In this document: piece after piece, positions 6,998 to 13,971 of the stretch | Layout of the letters: every line of letters starts with the position of its first letter | How positions within the stretch are numbered: the first letter of the stretch is position 1 | DNA from: JBHJOF01 sp050330055 | GTDB taxonomy: Bacteria; Pseudomonadota; Alphaproteobacteria; Kiloniellales; JAKSDN01 | Length of the DNA: 21,938 nt | Assembly: GCA_050330055.1 (NCBI GenBank) | Contig: JBHJOF010000054.1 | Coordinates: 1-21,938 of the forward strand | Direction: 5' to 3' | The notes under the pieces: model-generated | Seen by the model: the letters and a program-made list of their open reading frames with translations, nothing else | Told to the model about the DNA's origin: nothing | The model's database searches: none | Translations under genes and position numbers: made by a program

Positions 6998-8286
6998 TCC
7001 GCGGCGGCAGTGCAGTATTCCGGCGGGGCAATCTGCGCGCCGATCAGCTTGCCCTCGGCAACACCCATGACGCGCGCCGCAACGATGCGGCCGACGGCGT
7101 CGCTGTCGAGCGTGACCGGTGCGTAGTGGGCGCTGCGGCCAAAGCCGGGCTTCTCGATCAGGACTTCGGCCGTGGTGTCGATCTGGCTCTGCAGGAAGCG
7201 CTGCAGTGCCGCCTCGCCAGTCGCGCGCAGGCGCGCGGCGCGTTCCTTGCGCACGGCCGGCGCGACCTGCGGCATCTTCGCGGCCGGCGTGCCGGCGCGC
7301 GGCGAGTAGGGGAAGACGTGCAGGTAGGTCAGGCCGAGCGCGTCGACGGCGGCGAGCGAGTTGGCGAACTGGGTTTCGCTCTCGGTCGGGAAGCCGGCGA
7401 TCAGGTCGGCGCCGAAGACCACGCCGGGGCGCAGGGCGCGCGCCCACTCGACCACGCGCGTCGCGTCGGCGCGACTGTGGCGCCGCTTCATGCGCTTCAG
7501 GACCAGGTCGTCGCCGGCCTGCAGCGAGAGATGCAGGTGCGGGCAGAGCCGCTCCTCCTCGGCCAGCGCGCGGAACAGATCGTCGTCGATCTCCACCGGG
7601 TCGAGCGAGGAGAGCCGCAGGCGCGGCAGTGCCGGCACCAGCTTGAGGACGCGCCGCACGAGCTGGCCCAGCGTGGGCGCGCCCGGCAGATCGCGGCCGT
7701 AGTCGGTGAGGTCGACGCCGGACAGCACCACCTCGGCGACTCCGGCCTCGGCCAGGGTGCGAACCTGGCCTACCACCTCGCCCGCCGGCACCGAGCGGCT
7801 CGGCCCGCGGCCGAACGGGATGATGCAGAAGGTGCAGCGATGATCGCAGCCCTGTTGCACCTCGATGAAGGCGCGGGCCCGCTCGGCGAAGCCTTCGATC
7901 AGGTGCCCGGCGGTCTCGCGCACCGCCATGATGTCGGCCACCGCGACGCGCGGGGCCCCGTCACCGAGACTGTCGAAACGGAAGCTCTCGGCTTGCAGCT
8001 TCTCGGCATTGCCTATGACCCGGTCGACCTCGGCCATGGCGGCGTAGCGTGCCGGATCGATCTGCGCCGAACAGCCGGTGACGATGATGCGCGCCGCCGG
8101 GTTCTCGCGCCGCGCCTTGCGGATCGCCTGGCGTGCCTGGCGCTCGGCCTCGGCGGTGACGGCGCAGGTGTTGACGATGATGGTATCGCTCAGGCCGGCG
8201 GCGTGGCCGCGCATCACCTCGGACTCGAAGGCGTTGAGGCGGCAGCCGAAGGTGATGATCGTTGTCCCTTGGGCTTCGCCGCTCAT
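6928..8286 (-). CDS. mtaB: tRNA t6A37 methylthiotransferase MtaB
   Basis: MtaB adds a methylthio group to N6-threonylcarbamoyladenosine at position 37 of tRNAs that read ANN codons. The 452-residue protein shows the full layout. The N-terminal UPF0004 domain provides three cluster cysteines (C15 in TFGCRLN, C41 in VNTCAVT, C72 in VTGCSAQ). The radical SAM motif is CDHRCTFC (C147, C151, C154), followed by IIPFGRGPSRS and a C-terminal TRAM-like region. TFGCRLN rather than YGCQMN separates it from MiaB and RimO. The ATG (8286) overlaps the dapF stop as ATGA, so translation is probably coupled. The last 22-23 residues (about LRQAQGEVEGALPHAEPVEA) are encoded by a palindromic repeat and are probably not part of the ancestral protein. 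Confidence 0.93.
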   Translation of the reverse strand: MSGEAQGTTIITFGCRLNAFESEVMRGHAAGLSDTIIVNTCAVTAEAERQARQAIRKARRENPAARIIVTGCSAQIDPARYAAMAEVDRVIGNAEKLQAESFRFDSLGDGAPRVAVADIMAVRETAGHLIEGFAERARAFIEVQQGCDHRCTFCIIPFGRGPSRSVPAGEVVGQVRTLAEAGVAEVVLSGVDLTDYGRDLPGAPTLGQLVRRVLKLVPALPRLRLSSLDPVEIDDDLFRALAEEERLCPHLHLSLQAGDDLVLKRMKRRHSRADATRVVEWARALRPGVVFGADLIAGFPTESETQFANSLAAVDALGLTYLHVFPYSPRAGTPAAKMPQVAPAVRKERAARLRATGEAALQRFLQSQIDTTAEVLIEKPGFGRSAHYAPVTLDSDAVGRIVAARVMGVAEGKLIGAQIAPPEYCTAAADLTLRQAQGEVEGALPHAEPVEA

Positions 8287-9152
8287 GGCTCCCTCTCCGG
8301 CCGCAGCAGCTCAGGCGGCAGGCTGCCGGTGAAGGCGGTCGCGACCGGCCCGGTCATGACCACGTGGCCGTCCTCGCGCCACTCGATGCTGAGCGGCCCG
8401 CCGTCCAGCTCCAGCTCGACGCGGCGCCCGGTCAGGCCGCGCCGGCAGGCGGCGACCGCCGCGGCACAGGCGCCGCTGCCGCAGGCGAGCGTCAGGCCGA
8501 CACCGCGCTCCCAGACCCGCAGGCGCAGGCGGTCCGGCCCGGTCACCTGGGCGACGCCGATGTTGGCACGCTGCGGGAACAGCGGATCGTGCTCCAGCTT
8601 CGGTCCGAGCGCCTCCATGTCGATCGCGCGTAGATCGTCAACGAAGAAGGTGGCGTGCGGGTTGCCCATCGAGGTCGCGACCGGGTCGCTCAAGGGTCCG
8701 AGTGCCAGGTCCAGGTGCAGCGTGTCCATCTCGCGCGCCAGCGGGATGTCGCGCCAGCCGAAGCGCGCCTCGCCCATGTCGGCGCTGACGGCGCCGCCCG
8801 GAGCCGCCTCGGCAACCAGCAGGCCGGCCACGGTCTCCAGGGTGACGTGATCGGTCTTGGTCTCGGCCATCAGCAGCGCGGCGACGCAGCGCGTGCCGTT
8901 GCCGCAGGCCTCGACCTCGGCACCCTCGTAGTTGCGGATGCGCAGGAAGGCGTCGGCGCGGCCATTGGCGGCCGGCTCGATCACCAGCAGCTGGTCGCAG
9001 CCGACGCCGCGGTGGCGGTCGGCGATGCGCCGGGCCGTGGCGTCGTCGAGCGGAAAGGGCGCCTGCCGGGCGTCGACCACCACGAAGTCGTTGCCCAGGC
9101 CGTGCATCTTGACGAATGCGCGCGCGCCGCCGTTGCTTGGAGACCTGCTCAT
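8283..9152 (-). CDS. dapF: Diaminopimelate epimerase
   Basis: DapF converts LL-diaminopimelate to the meso form, for lysine and for peptidoglycan cross-links. The 289-residue protein begins its domain with KMHGLGNDFVVVD (15-27). The two catalytic cysteines are present: C83 in EACGNGTRC and C224 in LACGSGACAAAV. NPHATFFVDD and the closing DGHVVMTGPV also fit the family. The ATG at 9152 is chosen because the frame upstream is a low-complexity GC-rich stretch over the 9196-9264 palindrome. It is the first gene of a leftward operon with mtaB (4-bp overlap) and ftsY. Its promoter should lie in 9153-9410, shared with the divergent small gene at 9411. Confidence 0.96.
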   Translation of the reverse strand: MSRSPSNGGARAFVKMHGLGNDFVVVDARQAPFPLDDATARRIADRHRGVGCDQLLVIEPAANGRADAFLRIRNYEGAEVEACGNGTRCVAALLMAETKTDHVTLETVAGLLVAEAAPGGAVSADMGEARFGWRDIPLAREMDTLHLDLALGPLSDPVATSMGNPHATFFVDDLRAIDMEALGPKLEHDPLFPQRANIGVAQVTGPDRLRLRVWERGVGLTLACGSGACAAAVAACRRGLTGRRVELELDGGPLSIEWREDGHVVMTGPVATAFTGSLPPELLRPEREP

Positions 9153-9195
9153 GGCCGGGTTATATGGCCCGCGACGGCCCCAAGTCCACCCGCTT

Positions 9196-9264
9196 GCGGG
9201 CCGCGTGCCCAGGGGGCGCTTGGGGCGTTGGGGGCGCAGGGGCCCCCCTGGGCACGCGGCCCGC
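9196..9264. repeat. 21-bp perfect inverted repeat between dapF and a small gene
   Basis: Arms 9196-9216 and 9244-9264 are exact reverse complements (starting GCGGGCCGCGTGCCC), separated by a 27-base G-rich loop containing repeated GGGGCG. As RNA it would form a very stable stem in either direction. It lies in the divergent region, 44 bp upstream of the dapF start. There is no T-tract, so it is not a classical terminator. It could be a regulatory structure, or a dispersed repeat of which only one copy is visible here. Confidence 0.75.
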
Positions 9265-9317
9265 GCCACGGCGGCCGCCCGAACTTTATCCCTTTGCCTG
9301 CTGTCCGGCCGTAAGCA

Positions 9318-9326
9318 TGCTATCTT
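9318..9326 (+). promoter_or_regulatory. Possible extended -10 promoter for the 72-aa gene
   Basis: TGCTATCTT matches an extended -10 (TGnTATnnT). No -35 at proper spacing is convincing: TTGCCT at 9294-9299 is 21 bp away. If used, it would give a leader of about 80 bases before the ATG at 9411. Weak call. Confidence 0.25.
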
Positions 9327-9410
9327 ACGTTGTTTCGGGGCCGTGCTCAGCGCCTGATCCCCGGGCACTTCCAGCAATGCCTTGGCCTAGTCCAGTGGGG
9401 AGGAGCGGAA

Positions 9411-9629
9411 ATGGCCGAAAAGAATGTGAGCGAGCTGCTGAACATCGTAGAGGCGGGCGCCGGCGTGACCATGGAGGCGACCCACTTCAGCTTCGACGAC
9501 ATCCTGCCGGTCGCCGTGGCCTGCGGACGGGCCGGTGTGCCGCTGCACGTGCATGGCGCCATGGATTGGCGAACCAAGGACCTGATCACCATCGCCAAGG
9601 CCGGGAAGGGGCAGGTCGTCTTTATCTGA
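9411..9629 (+). CDS. Hypothetical 72-aa protein with two similar beta-alpha units
   Basis: An ATG at 9411 is preceded by a strong ribosome binding site (GGGGAGGAG, about 9397-9405). The 72-residue product has an internal two-fold pattern. Unit one, VTMEATHFSFDDILPVAVAC and on (19-42), and unit two, VPLHVHGAMDWRTKDLITIA and on (43-68), both run strand - polar turn - aspartate - hydrophobic helix. A final strand, VVFI, would open a third unit. I do not recognise a named family; small alphaproteobacterial proteins with repeated S/T-x-D-D/E-L-hydrophobic-IA units look similar. It is probably cytosolic, with no signal or membrane segment. It lies between dapF (divergent) and ffh (315 bp downstream, same strand). 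The good RBS and codon use make it likely real. Confidence 0.7.
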   Translation: MAEKNVSELLNIVEAGAGVTMEATHFSFDDILPVAVACGRAGVPLHVHGAMDWRTKDLITIAKAGKGQVVFI

Positions 9630-9944
9630 CCGGCCTCGGACAGGAGGCCTGCGAAGCGACTTGACGCAGCGGTGCGGCGTCAATAGGGTCGCGCCTGCTC
9701 AAGCCCAGGGGTGCAGCCCGGCTCCGAGGGGCCCCGCCAGTCCGCGAGTGTCGCGCACTGGTGCGCTTTGCGTTTGGGCGGTTTCCTCATGCTTCGACAA
9801 GCTCAGCATGAGGTTTGAGGGAACGCAACGCATGTCGCGCCTCATCCTGAGCCTGTCGACCTTCCTTCGCCCGCCGAAGCGGGCTTCGCGAAGGCGGGAG
9901 GATGAGGAAGGGCAAGGTCTTACGACAACACGGTCGAGAGCGGA
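9630..9944. other. 315-bp gap upstream of ffh
   Basis: No gene is visible. The gap contains TTGACGC/GCGTCAA, a 7-bp inverted repeat with a 9-base loop (9661-9683), then GC-rich sequence without structure I can name, then palindromic repeat copy 4 (9785-9907). I looked for the 4.5S RNA signature next to ffh and did not see it. The ffh promoter may lie here; no hexamer pair is convincing. Confidence 0.4.
9785..9907. repeat. Palindromic intergenic repeat, copy 4
   Basis: Hairpin one (9785-9813) has perfect arms CCTCATGCT/AGCATGAGG around TTCGACAAGCTC. Hairpin two (9840-9907) has arms CCTCATCCT/AGGATGAGG, and its loop is longer than in copy 3 because it carries extra stems (CTTCGCCCGCCGAAGCGGGC region). 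GAGCCTGTCGA near 9849-9859 pairs imperfectly with TTCGACAAGCTC of the first hairpin. It ends 37 bases before the ffh start, so it is probably in the ffh leader or promoter. Confidence 0.8.
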
Positions 9945-11324
9945 ATGTTCGAGAGCCTACAGGAACGCCTGAGCAAGGTCCTGAGCCAGCTCACCCGGCG
10001 CGGCGCGCTCAGCGAGGCCGACGTGACGGCGGCGCTGCGCGAGGTGCGGGTCGCCCTGCTCGAGGCCGACGTGGCCCTGCCCGTGGTCAAGGACTTCGTC
10101 GAGGCGGTCAAGGCCAAGGCCATCGGCCAGGAGGTGCTGCGCTCGGTCAGCCCGGGCCAGATGGTGGTCAAGATCGTCAACGATCACCTGATCGAGACCC
10201 TGGGCGCCGAGGCCAGCGCCCTCGACCTCGAGGTGACGCCGCCGGCCGTCGTCATGCTGGTCGGCCTGCAGGGCTCGGGCAAGACCACCTCGACCGCCAA
10301 GATCGCCAAGCGCCTGCAGGAGCGCGAGAAGAAGAAGGTCCTCATGGCCTCGCTCGACGTGCGCCGCCCGGCGGCGCAGGAGCAGCTCGCCCTGCTCGGC
10401 CTGCAGGCCGGCGTGCGCACGCTCGACATCGTGCCGGGCGAGCCGCCGGTCGCCATCGCCAGGCGGGCGATCCAGAGCGGCGCGCTGGAAGGCTTTGACG
10501 TGGTCATGCTCGATACCGCCGGCCGGCTCGCCATCGACGAGGAGCTGATGGCGGAGGTCGCGGCGGTGCGCGACGCCACCAGGCCGCACGAGACCCTGCT
10601 GGTGGCCGACGCCATGACCGGCCAGGACGCGGTCACCGTGGCGCGCGCCTTCAACGAGAAGGTCGGCCTGACCGGCATCGTGCTGACCCGCGTCGACGGC
10701 GACGCGCGCGGCGGTGCGGCGCTCTCCATGAAGGCGGTGACCGGCTGCCCGATCAAGCTGATCGGCACCGGCGAGAAGCTCGAGGCTCTCGAGACCTTCC
10801 ACCCGGACCGCATCGCCGGGCGCATCCTCGGCATGGGCGACGTGGTCTCGCTGGTCGAGAAGGCGGCCGAGAGCTTCGAGGCGGACAAGGCCGAGAAGCT
10901 CGCCAAGAAGATCCAGAAGGGCAAGTTCGACCTCGACGACCTGGCCGATCAGCTGCGCCAGATCCAGAAGATGGGCTCGCTCTCCGAGCTCATGGGCCTG
11001 CTGCCCGGTACGCCCAAGATCCAGCAGCAGCTCAAGGGCGCCAAGGTCGACGACAGGATGATCAAGCGTCAGCTCGCCATGCTGTCGTCGATGACGCGGG
11101 AGGAGCGGCGCCGGCCCGAGCTGATCAAGGCGAGCCGCAAGCAGCGCATCGCCAAGGGCTCGGGCACGCAGGTGCAGGACATCAACAAGCTGCTGAAGCA
11201 GTACCAAGAGGCCACCCGCATGATGAAAAAGGTGCAGAAGATGGGCAAGAAGGGCCTGATGCGGCACGGCCTTTCCGGTCTTATGCCCGGCGGCGGCGGT
11301 GGTTTCGGCGGCGGGCTGCGATGA
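9945..11324 (+). CDS. ffh: Signal recognition particle protein Ffh
   Basis: Ffh binds 4.5S RNA and signal sequences of nascent membrane proteins, and hands the ribosome to FtsY. The 459 residues show the N domain (FESLQERLSKVLSQLTRRG), the G domain with P-loop GLQGSGKT at 107-114, DVRRPAAQEQL at 138-148, DTAGR at 190-194 and TRVDGDARGG at 248-257. The last has Arg where Lys is usual in the G4 motif. The M domain includes the finger-loop LMGLLPG, the RNA-binding SGTQVQDINKLLKQY (406-420) and a Met/Gly-rich tail. The ATG at 9945 is the only sensible start, with GAGAG just upstream. It leads the rightward ffh-rpsP-rimM-trmD-rplS cluster. Confidence 0.97.
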   Translation: MFESLQERLSKVLSQLTRRGALSEADVTAALREVRVALLEADVALPVVKDFVEAVKAKAIGQEVLRSVSPGQMVVKIVNDHLIETLGAEASALDLEVTPPAVVMLVGLQGSGKTTSTAKIAKRLQEREKKKVLMASLDVRRPAAQEQLALLGLQAGVRTLDIVPGEPPVAIARRAIQSGALEGFDVVMLDTAGRLAIDEELMAEVAAVRDATRPHETLLVADAMTGQDAVTVARAFNEKVGLTGIVLTRVDGDARGGAALSMKAVTGCPIKLIGTGEKLEALETFHPDRIAGRILGMGDVVSLVEKAAESFEADKAEKLAKKIQKGKFDLDDLADQLRQIQKMGSLSELMGLLPGTPKIQQQLKGAKVDDRMIKRQLAMLSSMTREERRRPELIKASRKQRIAKGSGTQVQDINKLLKQYQEATRMMKKVQKMGKKGLMRHGLSGLMPGGGGGFGGGLR

Positions 11325-11366
11325 ATAATCGCTATTTTTGCAAGGACGAGACCAAGAGGTAAGACC

Positions 11367-11810
11367 ATGGCTTTGAGAATTCGTCTGGCGCGCGGCGGCG
11401 CCAAGAAGCGGCCCTTCTACCGGATCGTGGTGGCGGACTCGCGCAGCCCGCGCGACGGCCGCTTCATCGAGAAGATCGGCACCTACAATCCGATGGTGCC
11501 GCGTGATCATCCCGACCGCATCCGGCTCGACGAGGATCGCGCCAAACACTGGCTGTCGAACGGCGCCACGCCGAGCGACCGGGTTGCCCGCTTCCTCGGC
11601 CAGGCCAACATCATCGAGATGCCGGCGATCCCGCAGCAGACCAAGAAGAGCCAGCCCAAGGCCAAGGCGCTGGAGCGCCTGAAGGAGGCCGAGGAGGCCA
11701 AGAAGGCGGCCGAGGAAGCAGCCGCCGCCGAAGCGGCGGCCCCAGCCGAGGCAGCGGCCCCAGCCGAGGCAGCGGAGGCGGAGACTCCCTCGGAGGAAGC
11801 CTCCGCCTAG
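11367..11810 (+). CDS. rpsP: 30S ribosomal protein S16 with long Ala/Glu tail
   Basis: The first 80 or so residues are a standard S16: ALRIRLARGGAKKRPFYRIV, then DGRFIEKIGTYNPM and the AKHWLSNGATPSDRVARFL stretch. The full length is 147 residues against about 82 in E. coli. The extra 60 or so form a Lys/Glu/Ala-rich helix-like tail ending in a perfect duplication of 18 bases (11736-11753 and 11754-11771) that encodes AAPAEA twice. Extended S16 tails are known in alphaproteobacteria; their role is unclear. The gene lies 42 bp after ffh with AAGAGG as ribosome binding site, and rimM follows after 12 bp. Confidence 0.96.
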   Translation: MALRIRLARGGAKKRPFYRIVVADSRSPRDGRFIEKIGTYNPMVPRDHPDRIRLDEDRAKHWLSNGATPSDRVARFLGQANIIEMPAIPQQTKKSQPKAKALERLKEAEEAKKAAEEAAAAEAAAPAEAAAPAEAAEAETPSEEASA

Positions 11811-11822
11811 CCCGGGCGCCCG

Positions 11823-12380
11823 ATGGCGGAGCAGCGCATCTGCGTCGGCGCCATCGTCGGTGCGCACGGGGTGCGCGGCCTGGTTCGGGTCAAGAGCTAC
11901 ACCGCGGTCCCGGAGGACCTGGTGGCCTATGGCCTGCTCGGTGACGAGGCCGGAGAGCGCAGCTTCACCCTGCACGTCAAGGGCCGGAGCAAGGGCCTGC
12001 TGCTGGCGGCGGTGGAGGGGGTGGCGGACCGCGACGCGGCCCAGGCGCTGGCCGGAACGCGGCTCTACCTGGAGCGCACGGCGCTGCCGGAGCTGGCAGA
12101 GGCGGACGAGTTCTACCAGGCCGACCTGATCGGCCTGGAGGCTGTGGATAAGGCGGGCCGCTCGCTGGGACGGGTCAAGGCGGTGCACAACTTCGGCGCC
12201 GGCGACCTGCTCGAGATCGAGGGCCGGGATGGTGACCGGGTGCTGCCCTTCACCAAGGCGGTGGTGCCGGAGATCGACTTGGCCGCGGGCCGGCTCGTGG
12301 TGGTGCCGCCGGCCGAGCTCGAAGCCCCCTCGGAAGACATCAGGCCGGACGAAGAGGGGTTGGAAAAGGACCGGATTTAG
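11823..12380 (+). CDS. rimM: Ribosome maturation factor RimM
   Basis: RimM assists 16S rRNA processing and 30S head assembly and binds S19. The 185-residue protein has the N-terminal barrel with CVGAIVGAHGVRGLVRVKSY. The C-terminal PRC-barrel part has EFYQADLIGLEAVD, then VHNFGAGDLLEIEG and VLPFTKAVVPEIDL, all typical. The final 25 or so residues (ELEAPSEDIRPDEEGLEKDRI) are an acidic extension. The start codon is 12 bp after the rpsP stop, consistent with one transcript. Its position between rpsP and trmD is the classical order. Confidence 0.96.
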   Translation: MAEQRICVGAIVGAHGVRGLVRVKSYTAVPEDLVAYGLLGDEAGERSFTLHVKGRSKGLLLAAVEGVADRDAAQALAGTRLYLERTALPELAEADEFYQADLIGLEAVDKAGRSLGRVKAVHNFGAGDLLEIEGRDGDRVLPFTKAVVPEIDLAAGRLVVVPPAELEAPSEDIRPDEEGLEKDRI

Positions 12381-12484
12381 CGCCGCGAGGCTGGACAAAG
12401 GGGCTCCCTGGCGCCATAAAGCGCCGCCCCAGGAGACAGCGGACGGTGCCGAGGGACGACAGGGGCGAAGGACCGGGCCGGAGC

Positions 12485-13249
12485 ATGAGCGCGCGCGAGA
12501 CATCGCCCCGGACGGAGCGGGCGCCCCAGAGCGCCCCCGGGGCCGCTCCTTGGACCGCCACGGTGCTGACCCTGTTCCCGGAGATGTTCCCGGGGGCGCT
12601 GGGCTTCAGCCTGGCCGGCAAGGCGCTGGAGCGGGGCGATTGGGCGCTGGACGTCCTGGACATCCGGGACTTTGCGCGCGATAAACACCGCTCGGTCGAC
12701 GACCAGCCGTTCGGCGGCGGTGCCGGCATGGTGATGCGGCCCGAGGTGGTCGATGCGGCGCTGGCCGCGGTCGCCGGGCGGCCGGGGCCGGCGATCTACC
12801 TGAGCCCGCGCGGGCGCCTGCTGGACCAGTCGCTGGTTCGCGCGTTGGCGGGCGAGGCAGGGGTGACGCTCTTGTGCGGCCGCTACGAGGGCGTCGACCA
12901 GCGGGTCATCGAGGCCCGCGACCTGCTGGAGGTGAGCGTCGGCGACTTCGTGCTGTCCGGCGGCGAGCCGGCGGCGCTGCTGCTGATCGACGCTGTGGTA
13001 CGGCTGCTGCCGGGCGTCATGGGCAACGAGGAGAGCCCGGCCGAGGAATCGTTCGAACGGGGATTGCTGGAGTATCCCCACTACACGCGGCCGGCCGAGT
13101 GGCAGGGCCGCAAGGTTCCGGAGGTGCTGCTCTCCGGCGACCACGCGAAAGTCCGGCGCTGGCGCGAAAGCCAGGCGGCGGCGGTGACCAAGGAACGGCG
13201 GCCCGATCTCTGGGCGCGCCATGAGGATGGGAACGGCGGCGACGCCTAG
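12485..13249 (+). CDS. trmD: tRNA (guanine37-N1)-methyltransferase TrmD
   Basis: TrmD methylates G37 of tRNAs and so prevents +1 frameshifting. It has a SPOUT trefoil-knot fold. Visible landmarks are TVLTLFPEMFPGALGFSLAG near the N-terminus, VDDQPFGGGAGMV, LSPRGRLLDQ, LCGRYEGVDQRV, VGDFVLSGGEPA and EYPHYTRPAEW. With ATG 12485 it has 254 residues and an unusual 23-residue polar leader before the domain. A GTG at 12446 has a better-placed AGGAG (12431-12435) and would add 13 residues, so the start is unsettled. It follows rimM by 104 bp and precedes rplS by 46 bp. Confidence 0.95.
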   Translation: MSARETSPRTERAPQSAPGAAPWTATVLTLFPEMFPGALGFSLAGKALERGDWALDVLDIRDFARDKHRSVDDQPFGGGAGMVMRPEVVDAALAAVAGRPGPAIYLSPRGRLLDQSLVRALAGEAGVTLLCGRYEGVDQRVIEARDLLEVSVGDFVLSGGEPAALLLIDAVVRLLPGVMGNEESPAEESFERGLLEYPHYTRPAEWQGRKVPEVLLSGDHAKVRRWRESQAAAVTKERRPDLWARHEDGNGGDA

Positions 13250-13295
13250 GCGCGGCCGGTGGAACTGAGGACACAGTAGGATTGAGGATCGGGCC

Positions 13296-13745
13296 ATGAA
13301 CACGCTGGAAAAGCTCGAGCAGGAGCAGATCGAAAAACTGACCGATGGCAAGGCGCTGCCCGACTTCAGCCCCGGCGACACGGTGCGCGTCAACGTCAAG
13401 GTGGTGGAGGGCTCGCGCGAGCGCGTGCAGGCCTTCGAAGGAGTCTGCATCGCGCGCAAGAACCGCGGACTCAACTCCTCCTTCACGGTGCGCAAGATCT
13501 CCTACGGCGAGGGCGTGGAGCGTATTTTCCCGCTCTACAGCCCGCGCATCGATTCGATCGAGCTGGTGCGCCGCGGCGACGTGCGCCGGGCCAAGCTCTA
13601 TTACCTGCGCGGCCGCCGCGGCAAGTCGGCCCGCATCGCCGAGAAGACCTCGGGCGCCGCCGGCAAGGCGGCCCAGGCCGAGCGCGAGGCGGTCGCGGCC
13701 GCCAAGGCCGAGGCCAAGGAGCAGCTCGCCGAGGCCGGCGAGTAG
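13296..13745 (+). CDS. rplS: 50S ribosomal protein L19
   Basis: L19 sits at the 30S-50S interface. The first 115 or so residues are typical: LPDFSPGDTVRVNVKVVEG, RVQAFEGVCIARKNRGLN, FPLYSPRIDSIELVRRGDVR and KLYYLRGRRGKSARI. The protein is 149 residues, about 30 longer than the E. coli form. The excess is an Ala/Glu/Lys-rich tail (AAGKAAQAEREAVAAAKAEA and on), echoing the tail of S16 in the same cluster. The start ATG follows GAGGATCGGGCC. It is the last gene of the translation cluster; a 226-bp gap with a palindromic repeat separates it from leuC. Confidence 0.96.
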   Translation: MNTLEKLEQEQIEKLTDGKALPDFSPGDTVRVNVKVVEGSRERVQAFEGVCIARKNRGLNSSFTVRKISYGEGVERIFPLYSPRIDSIELVRRGDVRRAKLYYLRGRRGKSARIAEKTSGAAGKAAQAEREAVAAAKAEAKEQLAEAGE

Positions 13746-13873
13746 GGCTTGTCTCCGGGCCCTTGCGTCCCCGGATTCCATAGCTGGGCCGCCGCGCCTT
13801 CCGGCCGGCGCGGGTAGACGCTAAGCTCACCTGGCCCCAAGCAAGTGGCCGATCGGCAATGCATGTCAGTCAT

Positions 13874-13956
13874 GTCCGGGGACAGCCCCCTCCGCTTCGC
13901 TGCGGGGACAGTCCCCTGGGCGGAGGGGACTGGACCCGAAGGGGACTGTCCCCGGC
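13874..13956. repeat. GGGGACAGTCCCC-type palindromic repeat upstream of leuC
   Basis: This 83-base stretch holds three related palindromes: CCGGGGACAGCCCC (13876-13889), GGGGACAGTCCCC (13904-13916) and GGGGACTGTCCCC (13941-13953). The first and last can also pair with each other around a CCGC-TTCG-CTGCGG hairpin, giving alternative folds. Such ggggacagtcccc elements are dispersed repeats in several high-GC proteobacteria. It ends 15 bases before the leuC start, so it will be in the leuC leader if transcription comes from upstream. Confidence 0.75.
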
Positions 13957-13971
13957 TAACCGGAGAGAGTC

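Noticed and set aside
7126..8850. 574-codon plus-strand frame antisense to mtaB and dapF
   Set aside because: Crosses two certain genes and their ATGA junction; no family signature.
9661..9784. Possible 4.5S RNA gene next to ffh
   Set aside because: The conserved tetraloop and internal-loop signature of the SRP RNA is not seen; only a short 7-bp inverted repeat is present.
1208..9907. Palindromic repeats as CRISPR units
   Set aside because: They are isolated, kilobases apart, vary in length and have no regular spacers or cas genes.
9661..9972. 103-codon frame upstream of and overlapping the ffh start
   Set aside because: It reads through palindromic repeat copy 4 and overlaps ffh; no ribosome binding site or domain.
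9957..12503. 848-codon open frame on the minus strand, antisense to ffh, rpsP and rimM
   Set aside because: It mirrors three unmistakable genes, has the composition expected of a high-GC reverse frame (Leu/Ala/Arg/His/Gln-rich, no domain), and lacks a plausible start signal.
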